Shown: positions 36,310 through 45,649, counted from the first letter of the stretch. The stretch is 64,000 bases of DNA from an uncultured Clostridia bacterium (GCA_934167305.1 CAKPKQ010000001.1:44621-108620); one strand, 5' to 3'. The notes: generated from the letters alone by a model not told the origin. Numbers and translations: made by a program.

Positions 36310-36816
36310 ATGAAAAAAGTACTATTAATTATATTAGCAGTAATAGTTGTTGTTGCTGTTGCAGTAGGAGTTTATCTATTAATTCCCAAAAATGATACTA
36401 AAGTAACATTTGAGGGAGAACAATGTTTAGCAATAGGATTTATAGCTAATGGAAAAGAGAAAGACTTTAGTGAGAAGTATTTAAATAGTAGTGAAGATTT
36501 TAGTAAGCTTACAACAGTTTCTTCTGGAAAAGAAGAGCAATTTGTAATAATACCTAAAGATAAAAACTCAACAATTAAAGTCTGGACATATAAAGTTACA
36601 GAAGAAGGAGAGCTTTTAATAGATAAGGTTATTGCAGAAAATATAAATGAACCTATACTTATAAATGCGGAAACAGCTGAGGTTGTGCCAAAAGTTGGTA
36701 TAGAATATAAATACAATGATAAAAAAATAGTTTTACCATTAACTCTTAGTGGTAAAGATGGTAAATTAGTTCTAGGAGAAAACAGCAACTTAATAAAAGA
36801 TATATCTGAGTATTAA
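36310..36816 (+). CDS. Hypothetical membrane-anchored protein
   Basis: The protein (168 residues) has one N-terminal membrane helix or signal anchor (KKVLLIILAVIVVVAVAVG). The outer domain of about 145 residues is rich in beta-strand patterns (TKVTFEGEQCLAIGF, TIKVWTYKVTEEG). I chose ATG 36310, since AAAGGAGG stands six bases before it and ATG 36304 is too close. No family is recognised. It is divergent from spoIVA and has its own terminator. Confidence 0.65.
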   Translation: MKKVLLIILAVIVVVAVAVGVYLLIPKNDTKVTFEGEQCLAIGFIANGKEKDFSEKYLNSSEDFSKLTTVSSGKEEQFVIIPKDKNSTIKVWTYKVTEEGELLIDKVIAENINEPILINAETAEVVPKVGIEYKYNDKKIVLPLTLSGKDGKLVLGENSNLIKDISEY

Positions 36817-36820
36817 AAAT

Positions 36821-36850
36821 AAAGTCATGCAATTTTTAATTGCATGGCTT
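36821..36850. terminator. Intrinsic terminator
   Basis: AAAGTCATGCAA and TTGCATGGCTTT pair around TTTTTAA, followed by GTTTTT. It serves the gene at 36310 and perhaps the facing TraX-like gene. Confidence 0.85.
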
Positions 36851-36855
36851 TGTTT

Positions 36856-37548
36856 TTAGGACCTAAAAATGAAATATAAAATTAATAAATGAACAGGGTA
36901 AAAAATATAAAGTAAATATTTTATTTTTTTACCTTGTTTTCCATTATACAAACAGATAAAAACAATAGATAATGCTGTACCTAAGCATAATAAAATATAC
37001 ATGTAATGGTAGCCACGTGTTATGATTATAATAGCATATTTTATGATACAAGCAATTACAAAGAATATAGCCATATTTATTTTATTATCTTTGAATATAT
37101 AAAATAAAACTATAATTGCAATTCCCCAGAATTCATAGTCAAAGTTACATAATTGAGAAAAAACACCTAATAAAAATGCAGGAGCTAGAGAGATAACTTT
37201 TTTAAGAATGGAGTTAATATTTAATTTACTTGATATTTTATCATATAGAAAAATTGCTAATAAACCTAAAAATAGGGTTCCAAAGATATTAATGCATAGG
37301 CTATTAGAGAAAAGTGACTCAAATAGCATAAAAGGTATTTGAGAAATTATTGCAAAAACAAATAATCTATATAGATATTGTTTAAGGTCTTTGGTATGAG
37401 TATATCCTTCTGTAATTTGAAACGCAAAAATTGGAAATGCAAATCTTCCAAGTACATTAAATAAAGTTGTATATTTAAAAGAAGCAATACTTATATGATC
37501 TATAAACATTGAAAATACTGCAATACATTTTAATACAAAACTGGTCAT
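36856..37548 (-). CDS. TraX-family membrane protein
   Basis: The 230-residue protein has about seven membrane helices and the TraX pattern: CIAVFSMFIDHI near the start, then GRFAFPIFAFQITEGYTHT and YLYRLFVFAIISQIPF. TraX of the F plasmid acetylates pilin; chromosomal relatives in Firmicutes have no firm role. A ribosome site (AAAGGATG) precedes the ATG. Neighbours give no further hint. Confidence 0.8.
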   Translation of the reverse strand: MTSFVLKCIAVFSMFIDHISIASFKYTTLFNVLGRFAFPIFAFQITEGYTHTKDLKQYLYRLFVFAIISQIPFMLFESLFSNSLCINIFGTLFLGLLAIFLYDKISSKLNINSILKKVISLAPAFLLGVFSQLCNFDYEFWGIAIIVLFYIFKDNKINMAIFFVIACIIKYAIIIITRGYHYMYILLCLGTALSIVFICLYNGKQGKKIKYLLYIFYPVHLLILYFIFRS

Positions 37549-37665
37549 AAATGTTCATCCTTTCTAATGAATATATTATACATGAAGTTTTTTAAAAAAT
37601 ATATAAATTACTTTAAAAAGGTTAAATAATATGATAATATTAAAAAAAGCGAAAAGGGGAAAAAG

Positions 37666-38190
37666 ATGGTAGAACATAAAATATTAATAAGTGAAGAAAA
37701 ACTACAAAAAAGAATTGCAGAATTAGCAGAGCAAATTTCAAATGACTATGAGGGTGAAGACATAACTTTAATATGTACTTTAAAAGGGGCAGTATATTTT
37801 ACAATTGATTTATCAAAAAAAATCACCAAAAGTGACGTAATTTTAGACTTTATAAGAGTTAGCAGTTATGGCGTAAATAACAGAGAAACAACTGGAAAGC
37901 TAGATTTTAAACTTGATATAAGTGAGGATATAAAAGACAAAAATGTAATAGTAGTTGAAGATATAGTTGATTCTGGAATAACATTAAATTATTTATATGA
38001 TTACTTAAAAACAAAAAATCCTAAATCTTTAAAATTATGTGTATTATTAGACAAAAAGGCGAGAAGGCAAAAAGAAATTGCAATAGATTATACAGGGTTT
38101 GAAATAGAAAATAAATTTGTACTTGGGTATGGACTTGATTATGATGAAAAGTACAGGAACTTACCTTATATTGGATATGTAGAAGTGTAA
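37666..38190 (+). CDS. hpt: Hypoxanthine phosphoribosyltransferase
   Basis: Hpt salvages hypoxanthine and guanine to IMP and GMP. The 174-residue protein has the PRPP-binding motif VIVVEDIVDSGITL near residue 95, CTLKGAVYFT near 40, and the flexible-loop residues SSYG. The C-terminal GYGLDYDEKYRNLPYIG is typical. A GGGG-rich ribosome site precedes the ATG. A gene for a membrane protein follows after 18 bases. Confidence 0.96.
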   Translation: MVEHKILISEEKLQKRIAELAEQISNDYEGEDITLICTLKGAVYFTIDLSKKITKSDVILDFIRVSSYGVNNRETTGKLDFKLDISEDIKDKNVIVVEDIVDSGITLNYLYDYLKTKNPKSLKLCVLLDKKARRQKEIAIDYTGFEIENKFVLGYGLDYDEKYRNLPYIGYVEV

Positions 38191-38208
38191 TTTTTTAGAG
38201 GAGTAAAT

Positions 38209-39246
38209 ATGAAAAATAGTAAAGTAAGGAAAGTATTACTAATAATAACAATTATAATTCTTATTATTAGTGCAGTGATTGGTGTAGCAGTTTCAACAGG
38301 TTTTATTAATGCAATATTAAGCAGTGATGGAAAAACCATAATAGATGGAGCAGACTTTACAATATTTGCTAATTTGATAGGAACTTTGGGTGCAGTTGCT
38401 ATTGGTATAGTTCCAATTGTTATAGGTTTTATGACTGCTGGAGTAATATGGCTGACATATGGAATTATATTAGGCGTTAGTTTATTAATTAAAAGGGAAA
38501 AAAGTAAAAAGATAATAGTATGGGTTGTAATAGGAATTTTATTAGTAATAGCATTATTTGTTGCTGGAAATTATTTTAGAAGCAAATCATTAGCCAAAGC
38601 TAATACTATTGGTTCAATTGCGTATAATTGTAATAAGAATCAGTATATAGTTTATGTAAAAGAAATGGAAAAGTATTGTCCATACCTTGTACTATGCAAT
38701 GACTATGACCATACTGGAAATTCATTATTATTAAGAGAAAATATTCTTAATGAGCCAAAGGTACAAATGAATAACGAAAGATATGATGAATCTTATGTGG
38801 ATACATATTTGTCAGAGAAATTTATATATGTATTTGATGATAAATTAATACAGAAAATAAATGATACAGAATTAAGATTTTCTCAAAAAATAAATAACAT
38901 AAAAAAAGTATATACAATAAATAGAAAATTTTTTATCCTTTCAAATAGTGAAATTGGTTATGATTATTTTGAAGATAATGCAAAAAGTAAAACAGTGCTT
39001 CATTATTTTAAAAATAATGAAAATTACATTGCATATAATGATGAAAATATTATTTTACCATGGTGGACGAGGACTAGTGATTATTATTCATTTGGTGCAG
39101 TAGGATATAATGGAGTATTGATGAATGGAGTTACTTCAAACGAAGGCTGTGGAATAAGACCAGCATTTACAATTTCAAGTGATACAAAAATAAAGAAAGA
39201 ATACAATGAGAATTTTAATGAAGAAATTTGGGTTTTAGATATTTAA
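38209..39246 (+). CDS. Membrane protein with a DUF6273-like domain
   Basis: The 345-residue protein has four hydrophobic helices in the first 130 residues (about 8-30, 52-80, 82-100, 106-125). A soluble domain ends in WWTRTSDYYSFGAV, then GVTSNEGCGIRPAFTI. The second part is the usual pattern of DUF6273, a domain of unknown function often found on surface proteins of gut Clostridia. TAGAGGAG lies upstream. It sits 18 bases after hpt and ends at a strong terminator. Confidence 0.7.
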   Translation: MKNSKVRKVLLIITIIILIISAVIGVAVSTGFINAILSSDGKTIIDGADFTIFANLIGTLGAVAIGIVPIVIGFMTAGVIWLTYGIILGVSLLIKREKSKKIIVWVVIGILLVIALFVAGNYFRSKSLAKANTIGSIAYNCNKNQYIVYVKEMEKYCPYLVLCNDYDHTGNSLLLRENILNEPKVQMNNERYDESYVDTYLSEKFIYVFDDKLIQKINDTELRFSQKINNIKKVYTINRKFFILSNSEIGYDYFEDNAKSKTVLHYFKNNENYIAYNDENIILPWWTRTSDYYSFGAVGYNGVLMNGVTSNEGCGIRPAFTISSDTKIKKEYNENFNEEIWVLDI

Positions 39247-39305
39247 TAATATCCTTGATGTTATTTTTTACATTAGATGTTGTTTTATTAAGAAACTATA
39301 TAAAT

Positions 39306-39351
39306 AAAAAAGCTCACATCTATACTTTAACCAATAGATGTGAGCTTTTTT
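39306..39351. terminator. Bidirectional intrinsic terminator
   Basis: An 18-bp stem (39306-39323 with 39334-39351, containing AGCTCACATCTAT) is flanked by A and T runs. It ends the hpt transcript from one side and probably the tRNA-Gly transcript from the other. Confidence 0.9.
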
Positions 39352-39430
39352 ATATCCTTTGCAAAATCACATTTGTGAAAACATTTTTTATTTGGTTTAT
39401 TTTTATATAAAATTTTTCCATTTTTATGTG

Positions 39431-39504
<74 letters not shown>

Positions 39505-39517
39505 ATAACTAATATAT

Positions 39518-39546
39518 ATTATAAGCTAAAAAACAAATAATTGCAA
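39518..39546 (-). promoter_or_regulatory. SigA promoter of tRNA-Gly(UCCG)
   Basis: On the minus strand TTGCAA (39546-39541) and TATAAT (39523-39518) are 17 bases apart, ending 14 bases before the tRNA 5' end. A good promoter argues that the tRNA is expressed, not a relic. Confidence 0.85.
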
Positions 39547-39566
39547 TTAAATTAAAGAAAAAAACA

Positions 39567-39595
39567 TTGTAAGAGAAATACTGTTGTGATATACT
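39567..39595 (+). promoter_or_regulatory. SigA-type promoter of the 39624 gene
   Basis: TTGTAA (39567-39572) and TATACT (39590-39595) are 17 bases apart. It is divergent from the tRNA-Gly promoter, with the two -35 boxes about 20 bases apart. Confidence 0.65.
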
Positions 39596-39623
39596 TATTG
39601 CATATAACAAATGGGAGGAAAAA

Positions 39624-41930
39624 ATGCGTAAGAATATTGCAGAAGATAAAGAAAAACTAAAGGAAAAATTGTCTTATATTGGATTAAACTTAGAAAGAAT
39701 ACCTAAATTCTTAACAGAATTTAAGCCATTTTCTTTTAGACCTTCAAAATCATACAATGATACGGGTTATAAAATATACAAATATATAGATGTAAATGAT
39801 GTTGAAATTCTTTTAACTCCGACTGACAGATTAACTAATTTGGATGAAAAGTATAAATTATCTACTCCGATTAAAAATTATTTAGATTCAAAAACAGAAC
39901 AAAATGTAGAATATTTTGCAACATTTCTAAAGTTATTAAATGATACCAACATTGAAGATATAGACAAAATAGAAAAAGAACAGGAAAAAATAAAACAACA
40001 AATGCCAAACCAAGTAAAGTATGAAGGAAATTATACATGGCAAATATATTATTCAGATGTATCAGACCAATATTTTATGTTAGTACCAACAAATGAATAT
40101 AATAATTCTGCATTGTTTTACTTACTAAAAAAACAAATTGAAAGTAAAAAAAGTAGAAGAAAAGAAATAATATTTGTGCCAGTTAGTTACCAAGAATATT
40201 CCGGAAATTATTTATTAAAAAGTCAAATTGCTGATATAGAAAACTATTTATGGTATTTTACTAAAGAGTGGCCAACTATATATGAAGTATATGATATAAA
40301 AGGTAAAATGCAGTTAAAAATAGTTGGAAGAGCAAGTGTTTATGAAAATTTAAAAAGCGACTATACTATAACGATAGGAAACAAAGAAGATGCTATAAAG
40401 CAGTATAAATTAATAAAGGCTTTATTTATATTGTCAACAGCATTTCCAGATGATTTTGACTTTAAAACAAATATAGATGAAGAAGGCTCACTACAGTTTT
40501 GTTATCAGACGAGCATAGAAAAGAAAATAATAGATTATAATGAACTAACCAGTTTTATACAATATGAAGCAAATCAAAAGAAAATGTTGATTAATTTAGA
40601 AGAAAAGAAGATACAAGAATCACAAAATAAATTACAAGAAATAAAAGAAGAAGTTGAAAAACAAACAAATGAATACTTAAGTAAACAACGTCAAATATCA
40701 ACATTTTTAGAATGTAAAAAATCTTTTTTTGGAAAGGTTAAATATTATTTTTCAAGTAGAAAAAGGGAATTGAAACCAATAAAAAAAGAAGAAGAAAAAG
40801 TAAAAGTAAAAGAAAAGAATAAAAAAGAAGAAAAAAGAGAACAACAGGCTTCAGAGTTAAAGCAGTTTACAATAGAGGATTTGATTGAAATATGTACAAA
40901 ATTGGAATCAAGACAAAAAATGGTAAAATCATTAAAAGCTGATGAAAAGGCACTAGAGCTTAAAAAAATAAATTTGGAAAGAAAAATAAAAAATGCCAAC
41001 ATTTACTTAAATGAAATAGAATTACATAAAAAAAGCATTTTTGAATTTTGGAAGTTTAGTAATAAAGACGAGCTTCCTAGTTTAAATGAAGGTGAAGAAG
41101 AGGAAAATACTGCAAAAGAAAAAATAGCTAAAAGTTTTAACTATGAACTAGACATTGAAAACTTTGGAATAAAAGTAGATGAATTGCAAAGAAGAAAATT
41201 ATCTAAAAATGAAACAGATGGTGTGTTTGCTATAAAACATGTGTTAAAATCTGCACAAATTCTTCATGAAAATAAAAGTGATGAATTGACAGAAAAACAA
41301 AGAAAATTAATACAGCAAGAGCTTGACTTGATGAAAAAGAGTTATGAAGATAATATAGAAACTATTGAGTTAAAAGACTTTGATGTATTTGGAAGTATTT
41401 CAGATGATAATACTAAGGTTAAAACTTTAAATAATAAAAAACATAGGGAAATAGAAAAAGACAAATATAAAGTACTAAATATATCTAAACAAACAGATTT
41501 GGACTTATATATAGATACAATAAGAAATTATTTAAACTTAGTAAAAGAAGCTTTTTGCAAAATAACAACATCACAGAATATACCTGTATATATGACATCA
41601 ACCAAGAAGATAGACAACAAAAACTTAAATGTACTGCACTTAGATATTAATAATGCAATTAGTGAGAATCTTGATAAAGATGAAGTTTATTTGTATAAAA
41701 TAAACATAAAAGAAGCAATGCCAATTTTATATTATTCAAATATTATGTTTTTTGACAACATGAATCAGACTTTGCCATTAGGAATGAACATATCAGATGA
41801 AGTATTAATTGATTTAAGTAAATACAAATTATTAGAAGTCAAAAAAGAAGAGTTTAAAATAAACTATTTAAAAGATGAATATACAAATAAAATAATTCAA
41901 GTAAAAAGTGTTGAGTACAATGTAAAATAA
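39624..41930 (+). CDS. Uncharacterised 768-residue coiled-coil protein
   Basis: I do not recognise this protein. It has no signal peptide or membrane helix. The first about 310 residues look globular (YTWQIYYSDVSDQYFMLVP, GNKEDAIKQYKLIKALFIL). A long Lys/Glu-rich coiled coil runs from about 320 to 480, with the highly charged stretch KKEEEKVKVKEKNKK. A second globular part ends with LPLGMNISDEVLIDLSKY. GGGAGG lies upstream. It is divergently paired with tRNA-Gly(UCCG) and converges on tRNA-Leu. The link to the tRNA may be by chance, but it is the one unknown large gene beside it. Confidence 0.6.
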   Translation: MRKNIAEDKEKLKEKLSYIGLNLERIPKFLTEFKPFSFRPSKSYNDTGYKIYKYIDVNDVEILLTPTDRLTNLDEKYKLSTPIKNYLDSKTEQNVEYFATFLKLLNDTNIEDIDKIEKEQEKIKQQMPNQVKYEGNYTWQIYYSDVSDQYFMLVPTNEYNNSALFYLLKKQIESKKSRRKEIIFVPVSYQEYSGNYLLKSQIADIENYLWYFTKEWPTIYEVYDIKGKMQLKIVGRASVYENLKSDYTITIGNKEDAIKQYKLIKALFILSTAFPDDFDFKTNIDEEGSLQFCYQTSIEKKIIDYNELTSFIQYEANQKKMLINLEEKKIQESQNKLQEIKEEVEKQTNEYLSKQRQISTFLECKKSFFGKVKYYFSSRKRELKPIKKEEEKVKVKEKNKKEEKREQQASELKQFTIEDLIEICTKLESRQKMVKSLKADEKALELKKINLERKIKNANIYLNEIELHKKSIFEFWKFSNKDELPSLNEGEEEENTAKEKIAKSFNYELDIENFGIKVDELQRRKLSKNETDGVFAIKHVLKSAQILHENKSDELTEKQRKLIQQELDLMKKSYEDNIETIELKDFDVFGSISDDNTKVKTLNNKKHREIEKDKYKVLNISKQTDLDLYIDTIRNYLNLVKEAFCKITTSQNIPVYMTSTKKIDNKNLNVLHLDINNAISENLDKDEVYLYKINIKEAMPILYYSNIMFFDNMNQTLPLGMNISDEVLIDLSKYKLLEVKKEEFKINYLKDEYTNKIIQVKSVEYNVK

Positions 41931-41935
41931 CAATA

Positions 41936-41967
41936 AAAATCTCTAGAAAGAATTTTCTAGAGATTTT
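41936..41967. terminator. Bidirectional intrinsic terminator
   Basis: AAAATCTCTAGAAA (41936-41949) pairs perfectly with TTTCTAGAGATTTT (41954-41967), loop GAAT. It serves the 39624 gene and tRNA-Leu. Confidence 0.93.
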
Positions 41968-42054
41968 TGGTGCAGGTGGTGGGGGTCGAACCCACACGAA
42001 TGTTACTTCGCAGGATTTTGAGTCCTGTGCGTCTGCCAATTCCGCCACACCTGC
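41968..42054 (-). tRNA. tRNA-Leu(CAA)
   Basis: The 87-nt gene has acceptor GCAGGTG/CACCTGC, A73 and encoded CCA. The long variable arm is typical of Leu tRNAs. The anticodon arm CAGGA-CTCAAAA-TCCTG gives anticodon CAA, reading TTG. The stem is fully paired and base 37 is A, in contrast to the tRNA-Gly nearby. Confidence 0.97.
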
Positions 42055-42073
42055 ATAAAAATATTACTTAAAT

Positions 42074-42102
42074 ATAATAGCAAAAAAATAGAAAAATAGC
42101 AA
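42074..42102 (-). promoter_or_regulatory. SigA promoter of tRNA-Leu
   Basis: On the minus strand TTGCTA (42102-42097) and TATTAT (42079-42074) are 17 bases apart, 20 bases before the tRNA. Confidence 0.75.
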
Positions 42103-42169
42103 GTGTTTTTTAGAATAATCATATAGTTTTTGGAAAGAATAAAGAAAAATAATTTAGGAGGGAAAATAT

Positions 42170-43111
42170 ATGATTAATTTTAGAACAGACCTGGCTCTAG
42201 AAAGAAGAGACTTATTTAAAAAGGCTAATAATATATCAAAGGAAGTAGATGGTTTAGAAACACAAGAAGAAACTTTTGATGATAACATAAAAGTATCGAG
42301 AGTTAAAGTTTTAAATGAGAATGGAGAACAAGCAATAGGCAAAAGAAAGGGAACATATATTACAATTGATATAAAAAATTTGAAAATTGCAGGAGAAGAT
42401 CAAATACAAAAAGCATCAGAAGCGGTAACAAAAGAACTAAAAAATTTAATTGGAAATTTAGTAGGACCACAAGAGGATATACTTGTTGTTGGATTAGGCA
42501 ATTTGTATGTAACACCAGATGCATTGGGACCTAAAGTGGTAAATGAAATAGATATTACAAGACATTTGCTAAATTACATGCCAGACGTATTAGACAAAGA
42601 TACAAGACCAGTAAGTGCAATTGCGCCAGGAGTTTTAGGAACAACTGGTATAGAAACATTAGAAGTTATAAAAGGAATAGTAGAAAATATTCATCCTAAG
42701 TTAATAATTGTAATTGATGCATTAGCTTCGAGAAGTATAGAAAGAATAAGTAGTACTGTGCAGTTGGCAGATACAGGAATTGTACCAGGTGCAGGAGTTG
42801 GAAATGAAAGAAAAGAACTAACAAAGGAATCTTTAGGTGTGCCAGTTATTGCTATAGGAATACCAACAGTTGTAGAAGCGGCAACAATAGCTGCAGACAG
42901 TTTGGATTTATTTATTCAAAAAGTTCAAGAAGAAGCAAAATCAAATGAATTCTTAAATCAATTACAAGAAGAAGATAAATATGAAATGATTAAAGAGGTA
43001 TTAGCTCCAGAAGATTATAATTTTATAGTAACACCAAAGGAAATAGATGATTTGATTGAAAATATGAAAGATATAGTTGCAAGAGGAATAAATTTTGCAA
43101 CACAAAAATAA
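42170..43111 (+). CDS. gpr: Germination protease GPR
   Basis: GPR degrades the small acid-soluble spore proteins at germination. It is made as a zymogen in the forespore. The 313-residue protein starts MINFRTDLALERRDLF, the expected propeptide. It has RKGTYITIDI, LVVGLGNLYVTPDALGPKVV (landmarks GLGN and TPDALGP), the VSAIAPGVLGTTGIET core and IDALASRSIERI. GGAGGG lies upstream. It is a single gene; the usual neighbour spoIIP is not seen. Confidence 0.96.
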   Translation: MINFRTDLALERRDLFKKANNISKEVDGLETQEETFDDNIKVSRVKVLNENGEQAIGKRKGTYITIDIKNLKIAGEDQIQKASEAVTKELKNLIGNLVGPQEDILVVGLGNLYVTPDALGPKVVNEIDITRHLLNYMPDVLDKDTRPVSAIAPGVLGTTGIETLEVIKGIVENIHPKLIIVIDALASRSIERISSTVQLADTGIVPGAGVGNERKELTKESLGVPVIAIGIPTVVEAATIAADSLDLFIQKVQEEAKSNEFLNQLQEEDKYEMIKEVLAPEDYNFIVTPKEIDDLIENMKDIVARGINFATQK

Positions 43112-43140
43112 AATCCCGCCGTTGCAATTGGAACGGCGGG
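43111..43140. terminator. GC-rich hairpin, terminator of the minus-strand gene
   Basis: CCCGCCGTT (43115-43123) and AACGGCGGG (43132-43140) pair. On the minus strand it is followed by ATTTTATTTTTG. The GC-rich stem is unlike the native terminators in the window and may have come with the foreign-looking gene at 43148. Confidence 0.8.
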
Positions 43141-43147
43141 AAAAGGA

Positions 43148-43468
43148 TTATCTGCAAGAAATAATCTTTGCCATTCTGGTCTTCTTGAGTCCGAGAAAGC
43201 CAGAACGTTCTTCATAGAAAAGGACTTTGCACTTTGCGTTTTTAAATGCGGTGTGAACCCAACCAATGGGAGAATTGTCATAGCTGAATTTGTCAACAAA
43301 ATCTTTTGCGGTCATAATCTGAGGAAAAGGCTCGATGCCTTTCTCAGCATCACGATCCAACTTATAAAGGTAGCTTTCAACGTTTCGCTTGACAATATCA
43401 TGCTTAATGGTGGTGCTTTTGATGTGAGAATTGCGGTAGGTTTCGTAAATGTCCTTGGAAGTAATCAT
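43148..43468 (-). CDS. Hypothetical protein of foreign codon use
   Basis: The 106-residue protein starts MITSKDIYETYRNSH at ATG 43468, with AAAGGAGC upstream; a longer frame from 43570 lacks a ribosome site. It is soluble and basic, with WVHTAFKNAKCKVLFYEERSGF. I do not recognise it. Its composition is richer in G and C than that of its neighbours. It shares this, the single-gene setting and minus strand with the 5636 gene, but has no in-frame CGG. It is likely a recently acquired cassette. Confidence 0.6.
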   Translation of the reverse strand: MITSKDIYETYRNSHIKSTTIKHDIVKRNVESYLYKLDRDAEKGIEPFPQIMTAKDFVDKFSYDNSPIGWVHTAFKNAKCKVLFYEERSGFLGLKKTRMAKIISCR

Positions 43469-43594
43469 GATAAATGCTCCTTTAAAAAAATAATAATTTT
43501 TACAACCTATTGGTATGTAATTATATATATTATAACATAAAAATAAATATAATGCAAACATGTGTATCACAATACAACAAAATAAGAAAAAATG

Positions 43595-43623
43595 TTGTTA
43601 TTTTTAAATTCATATTATATAAT
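43595..43623 (+). promoter_or_regulatory. SigA promoter of cdd
   Basis: TTGTTA (43595-43600) and TATAAT (43618-43623) are 17 bases apart, 29 bases before the cdd start. Confidence 0.75.
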
Positions 43624-43651
43624 GAGGTTACAAAAATTTAGGAGGAATTGT

Positions 43652-44038
43652 ATGGAAGAAAAACTAAAAAAACTATTAGAAAATTCGTATACTCCATATT
43701 ATAAATACCCTGTAGCTTCAGTTATAGTAATGAAAGATGGAACCGAGTTTAGTGGGGTTAATGTAGAAACATCTAGTCCAGCAGCAGGAATATGTGCTGA
43801 ACGAAATGCATTATACACTAGCATAACAGAAGGCTATAAAAAAGGTGATGTTAAAGAAATACATGTTATGAGTAAAACAGAACAAGAATGCTGGCCATGC
43901 TTTATATGTAGACATGCAATAAGTGATTTATGTGATAAAAATGTTAAAATTATATCACACACATATAGTGGTAAAACCACTACAAAAACAGTTGAAGAAC
44001 TATGTCCATTGCCTTTTGGTGATGAAAATATGAAATAA
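43652..44038 (+). CDS. cdd: Cytidine deaminase
   Basis: Cdd deaminates cytidine and deoxycytidine in pyrimidine salvage. The 128-residue protein has the zinc motifs CAERNAL (Cys ligand plus catalytic Glu) and PCFIC (two Cys ligands), and the substrate motif FSGVNVETSSPAAG. I chose ATG 43652 with TAGGAGG upstream. folD follows after 16 bases, so they are likely cotranscribed. Confidence 0.93.
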   Translation: MEEKLKKLLENSYTPYYKYPVASVIVMKDGTEFSGVNVETSSPAAGICAERNALYTSITEGYKKGDVKEIHVMSKTEQECWPCFICRHAISDLCDKNVKIISHTYSGKTTTKTVEELCPLPFGDENMK

Positions 44039-44054
44039 TAAAAGGAGAAAATAA

Positions 44055-44897
44055 ATGGCAACAATTATAAATGGCAAAGAACTTGCAGCGAAAATTAGAG
44101 CAGACTTGAAATTAGAAGTTGAAGAACTAAAACAAAAAGATATATTTCCAAAATTAGCAGTAATAATGGTTGGAAATGATAGTGCATCAGCTGTGTATGT
44201 ACGTAATAAAAGCAAAGCATGTAATGAAATAGGTATTGAATTTGAAGAATTTTTATTACCAGAAAATACAACAAGAGAAGAACTATTGAGATTAATTGAA
44301 GAACTAAATAATAGAAAAGATGTTAATGGAATTTTACTTCAAAGTCCAATACCAAAGCACTTAGACATTAGAGAAGCATTTAATGCTATAAACTACAAAA
44401 AAGATGTAGATGGATTCCATCCGATAAATGTTGGCAAATTAGCTATTGGAGAAGATTGCTTTATATCATGTACACCAGCAGGAGTTATGAAAATGTTAGA
44501 AGAATATAACATAGAAATAGAAGGAAAATATGCTGTTGTTATTGGAAGAAGCAATATTGTAGGCAAACCATTAGCACAATGTCTACTAAACAAAAATGCA
44601 ACTGTAACTACATGTCATTCTAGAACAAAAAATTTAAAAGACATTACTAAACAAGCAGATATATTAGTTGCAGCAATTGGAAAACCTAAATTTGTAACAG
44701 AAGATATGGTAAAAGATGGTGCGATTGTAATAGATATTGGAATAAACAGAAATGATGATGGAAAACTTGTAGGGGATGTTGATTATCAAAATATAGAAAG
44801 CAAGGCATCATATATTACTCCAGTTCCAGGTGGAGTTGGACCAATGACAATTGCAATGCTAATGACAAATGTTGTAAAAGCAGCAAAAAATAATTAA
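44055..44897 (+). CDS. folD: FolD methylene-THF dehydrogenase/cyclohydrolase
   Basis: FolD interconverts 5,10-methylene-THF and 10-formyl-THF, the donor for fmt further on. The 280-residue protein has the catalytic Lys in YVRNKSKAC and GILLQSPIPKHLD. The Rossmann part has VVIGRSNIVGKPLAQ, and the conserved end is TPVPGGVGPMTIAML. AAAGGAG lies upstream. Confidence 0.97.
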   Translation: MATIINGKELAAKIRADLKLEVEELKQKDIFPKLAVIMVGNDSASAVYVRNKSKACNEIGIEFEEFLLPENTTREELLRLIEELNNRKDVNGILLQSPIPKHLDIREAFNAINYKKDVDGFHPINVGKLAIGEDCFISCTPAGVMKMLEEYNIEIEGKYAVVIGRSNIVGKPLAQCLLNKNATVTTCHSRTKNLKDITKQADILVAAIGKPKFVTEDMVKDGAIVIDIGINRNDDGKLVGDVDYQNIESKASYITPVPGGVGPMTIAMLMTNVVKAAKNN

Positions 44898-44937
44898 ATA
44901 ATAAATTGGGGGCTTGATTATCTTAGGAGGAAAATGT

Positions 44938-45579
44938 ATGAAAATTATATATCAAGCTCAAAATGAATATCCAGAAAAATTAAATAATATATACGCATCA
45001 CCTGCTAAATTATATTTAGTGGGTGATGCGTTAGTTTTAAATAAGCCATCAATAGCTATAATTGGTTGCAGAGATGCAAGCAATTATGGTAAAAAAGTGG
45101 CTTTTAATTTTGCTTATGAACTTGCAAAAGAAGGCTTTGTAATAGTAAGTGGACTTGCAAGAGGAATTGATACATATGCACATTTAGGAGCTGTTAAAGC
45201 AAATGGTAAAACAATAGCTGTATTGGGAAGCGGATTAAAACATATATATCCAGCTGAAAATAAAGAATTATGTAATGAGATTGTAAAAAAAGGTGGAGCG
45301 GTAATAACTGAATACGAGCCACATGTAAAGCCATTACCAATGAACTTCCCGTCAAGAAATAGAATAATTAGTGGACTTTCAAGTGGCGTATTAGTAGTAG
45401 AAGCAAAACAAAAAAGTGGCACCCTAATTACAGTAGATTATGCTCTAGAACAAGGAAAAGATGTATTTGTAATACCAGGAAATATTACAAGCACAAATTC
45501 ATATGGCACAAATGATCTTATCAAGCAAGGGGCAAAGCCAGTTACAAATATACAGGAAATTATAGAAGAAATAACTTAA
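44938..45579 (+). CDS. dprA: DprA, DNA-processing protein (core only)
   Basis: DprA loads RecA on single-stranded DNA in transformation and protects incoming DNA. The 213-residue protein holds the extended Rossmann core: IIGCRDASNYGKKVA, VIVSGLARGIDTYAHLGA, GSGLKHIYPAEN, FPSRNRIISGLS and SGTLITVDYALEQG. The N-terminal SAM-like part is short and the C-terminal winged-helix domain is missing, so it is a minimal form. I chose ATG 44938, with TAGGAGG upstream. Confidence 0.93.
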   Translation: MKIIYQAQNEYPEKLNNIYASPAKLYLVGDALVLNKPSIAIIGCRDASNYGKKVAFNFAYELAKEGFVIVSGLARGIDTYAHLGAVKANGKTIAVLGSGLKHIYPAENKELCNEIVKKGGAVITEYEPHVKPLPMNFPSRNRIISGLSSGVLVVEAKQKSGTLITVDYALEQGKDVFVIPGNITSTNSYGTNDLIKQGAKPVTNIQEIIEEIT

Positions 45580-45649
45580 ATTTTGTTGTTTTCATTGGCA
45601 ATTTTATAATAATGTGGTAAAATATATAAGGAATTTAAAAGGAGAAGCA

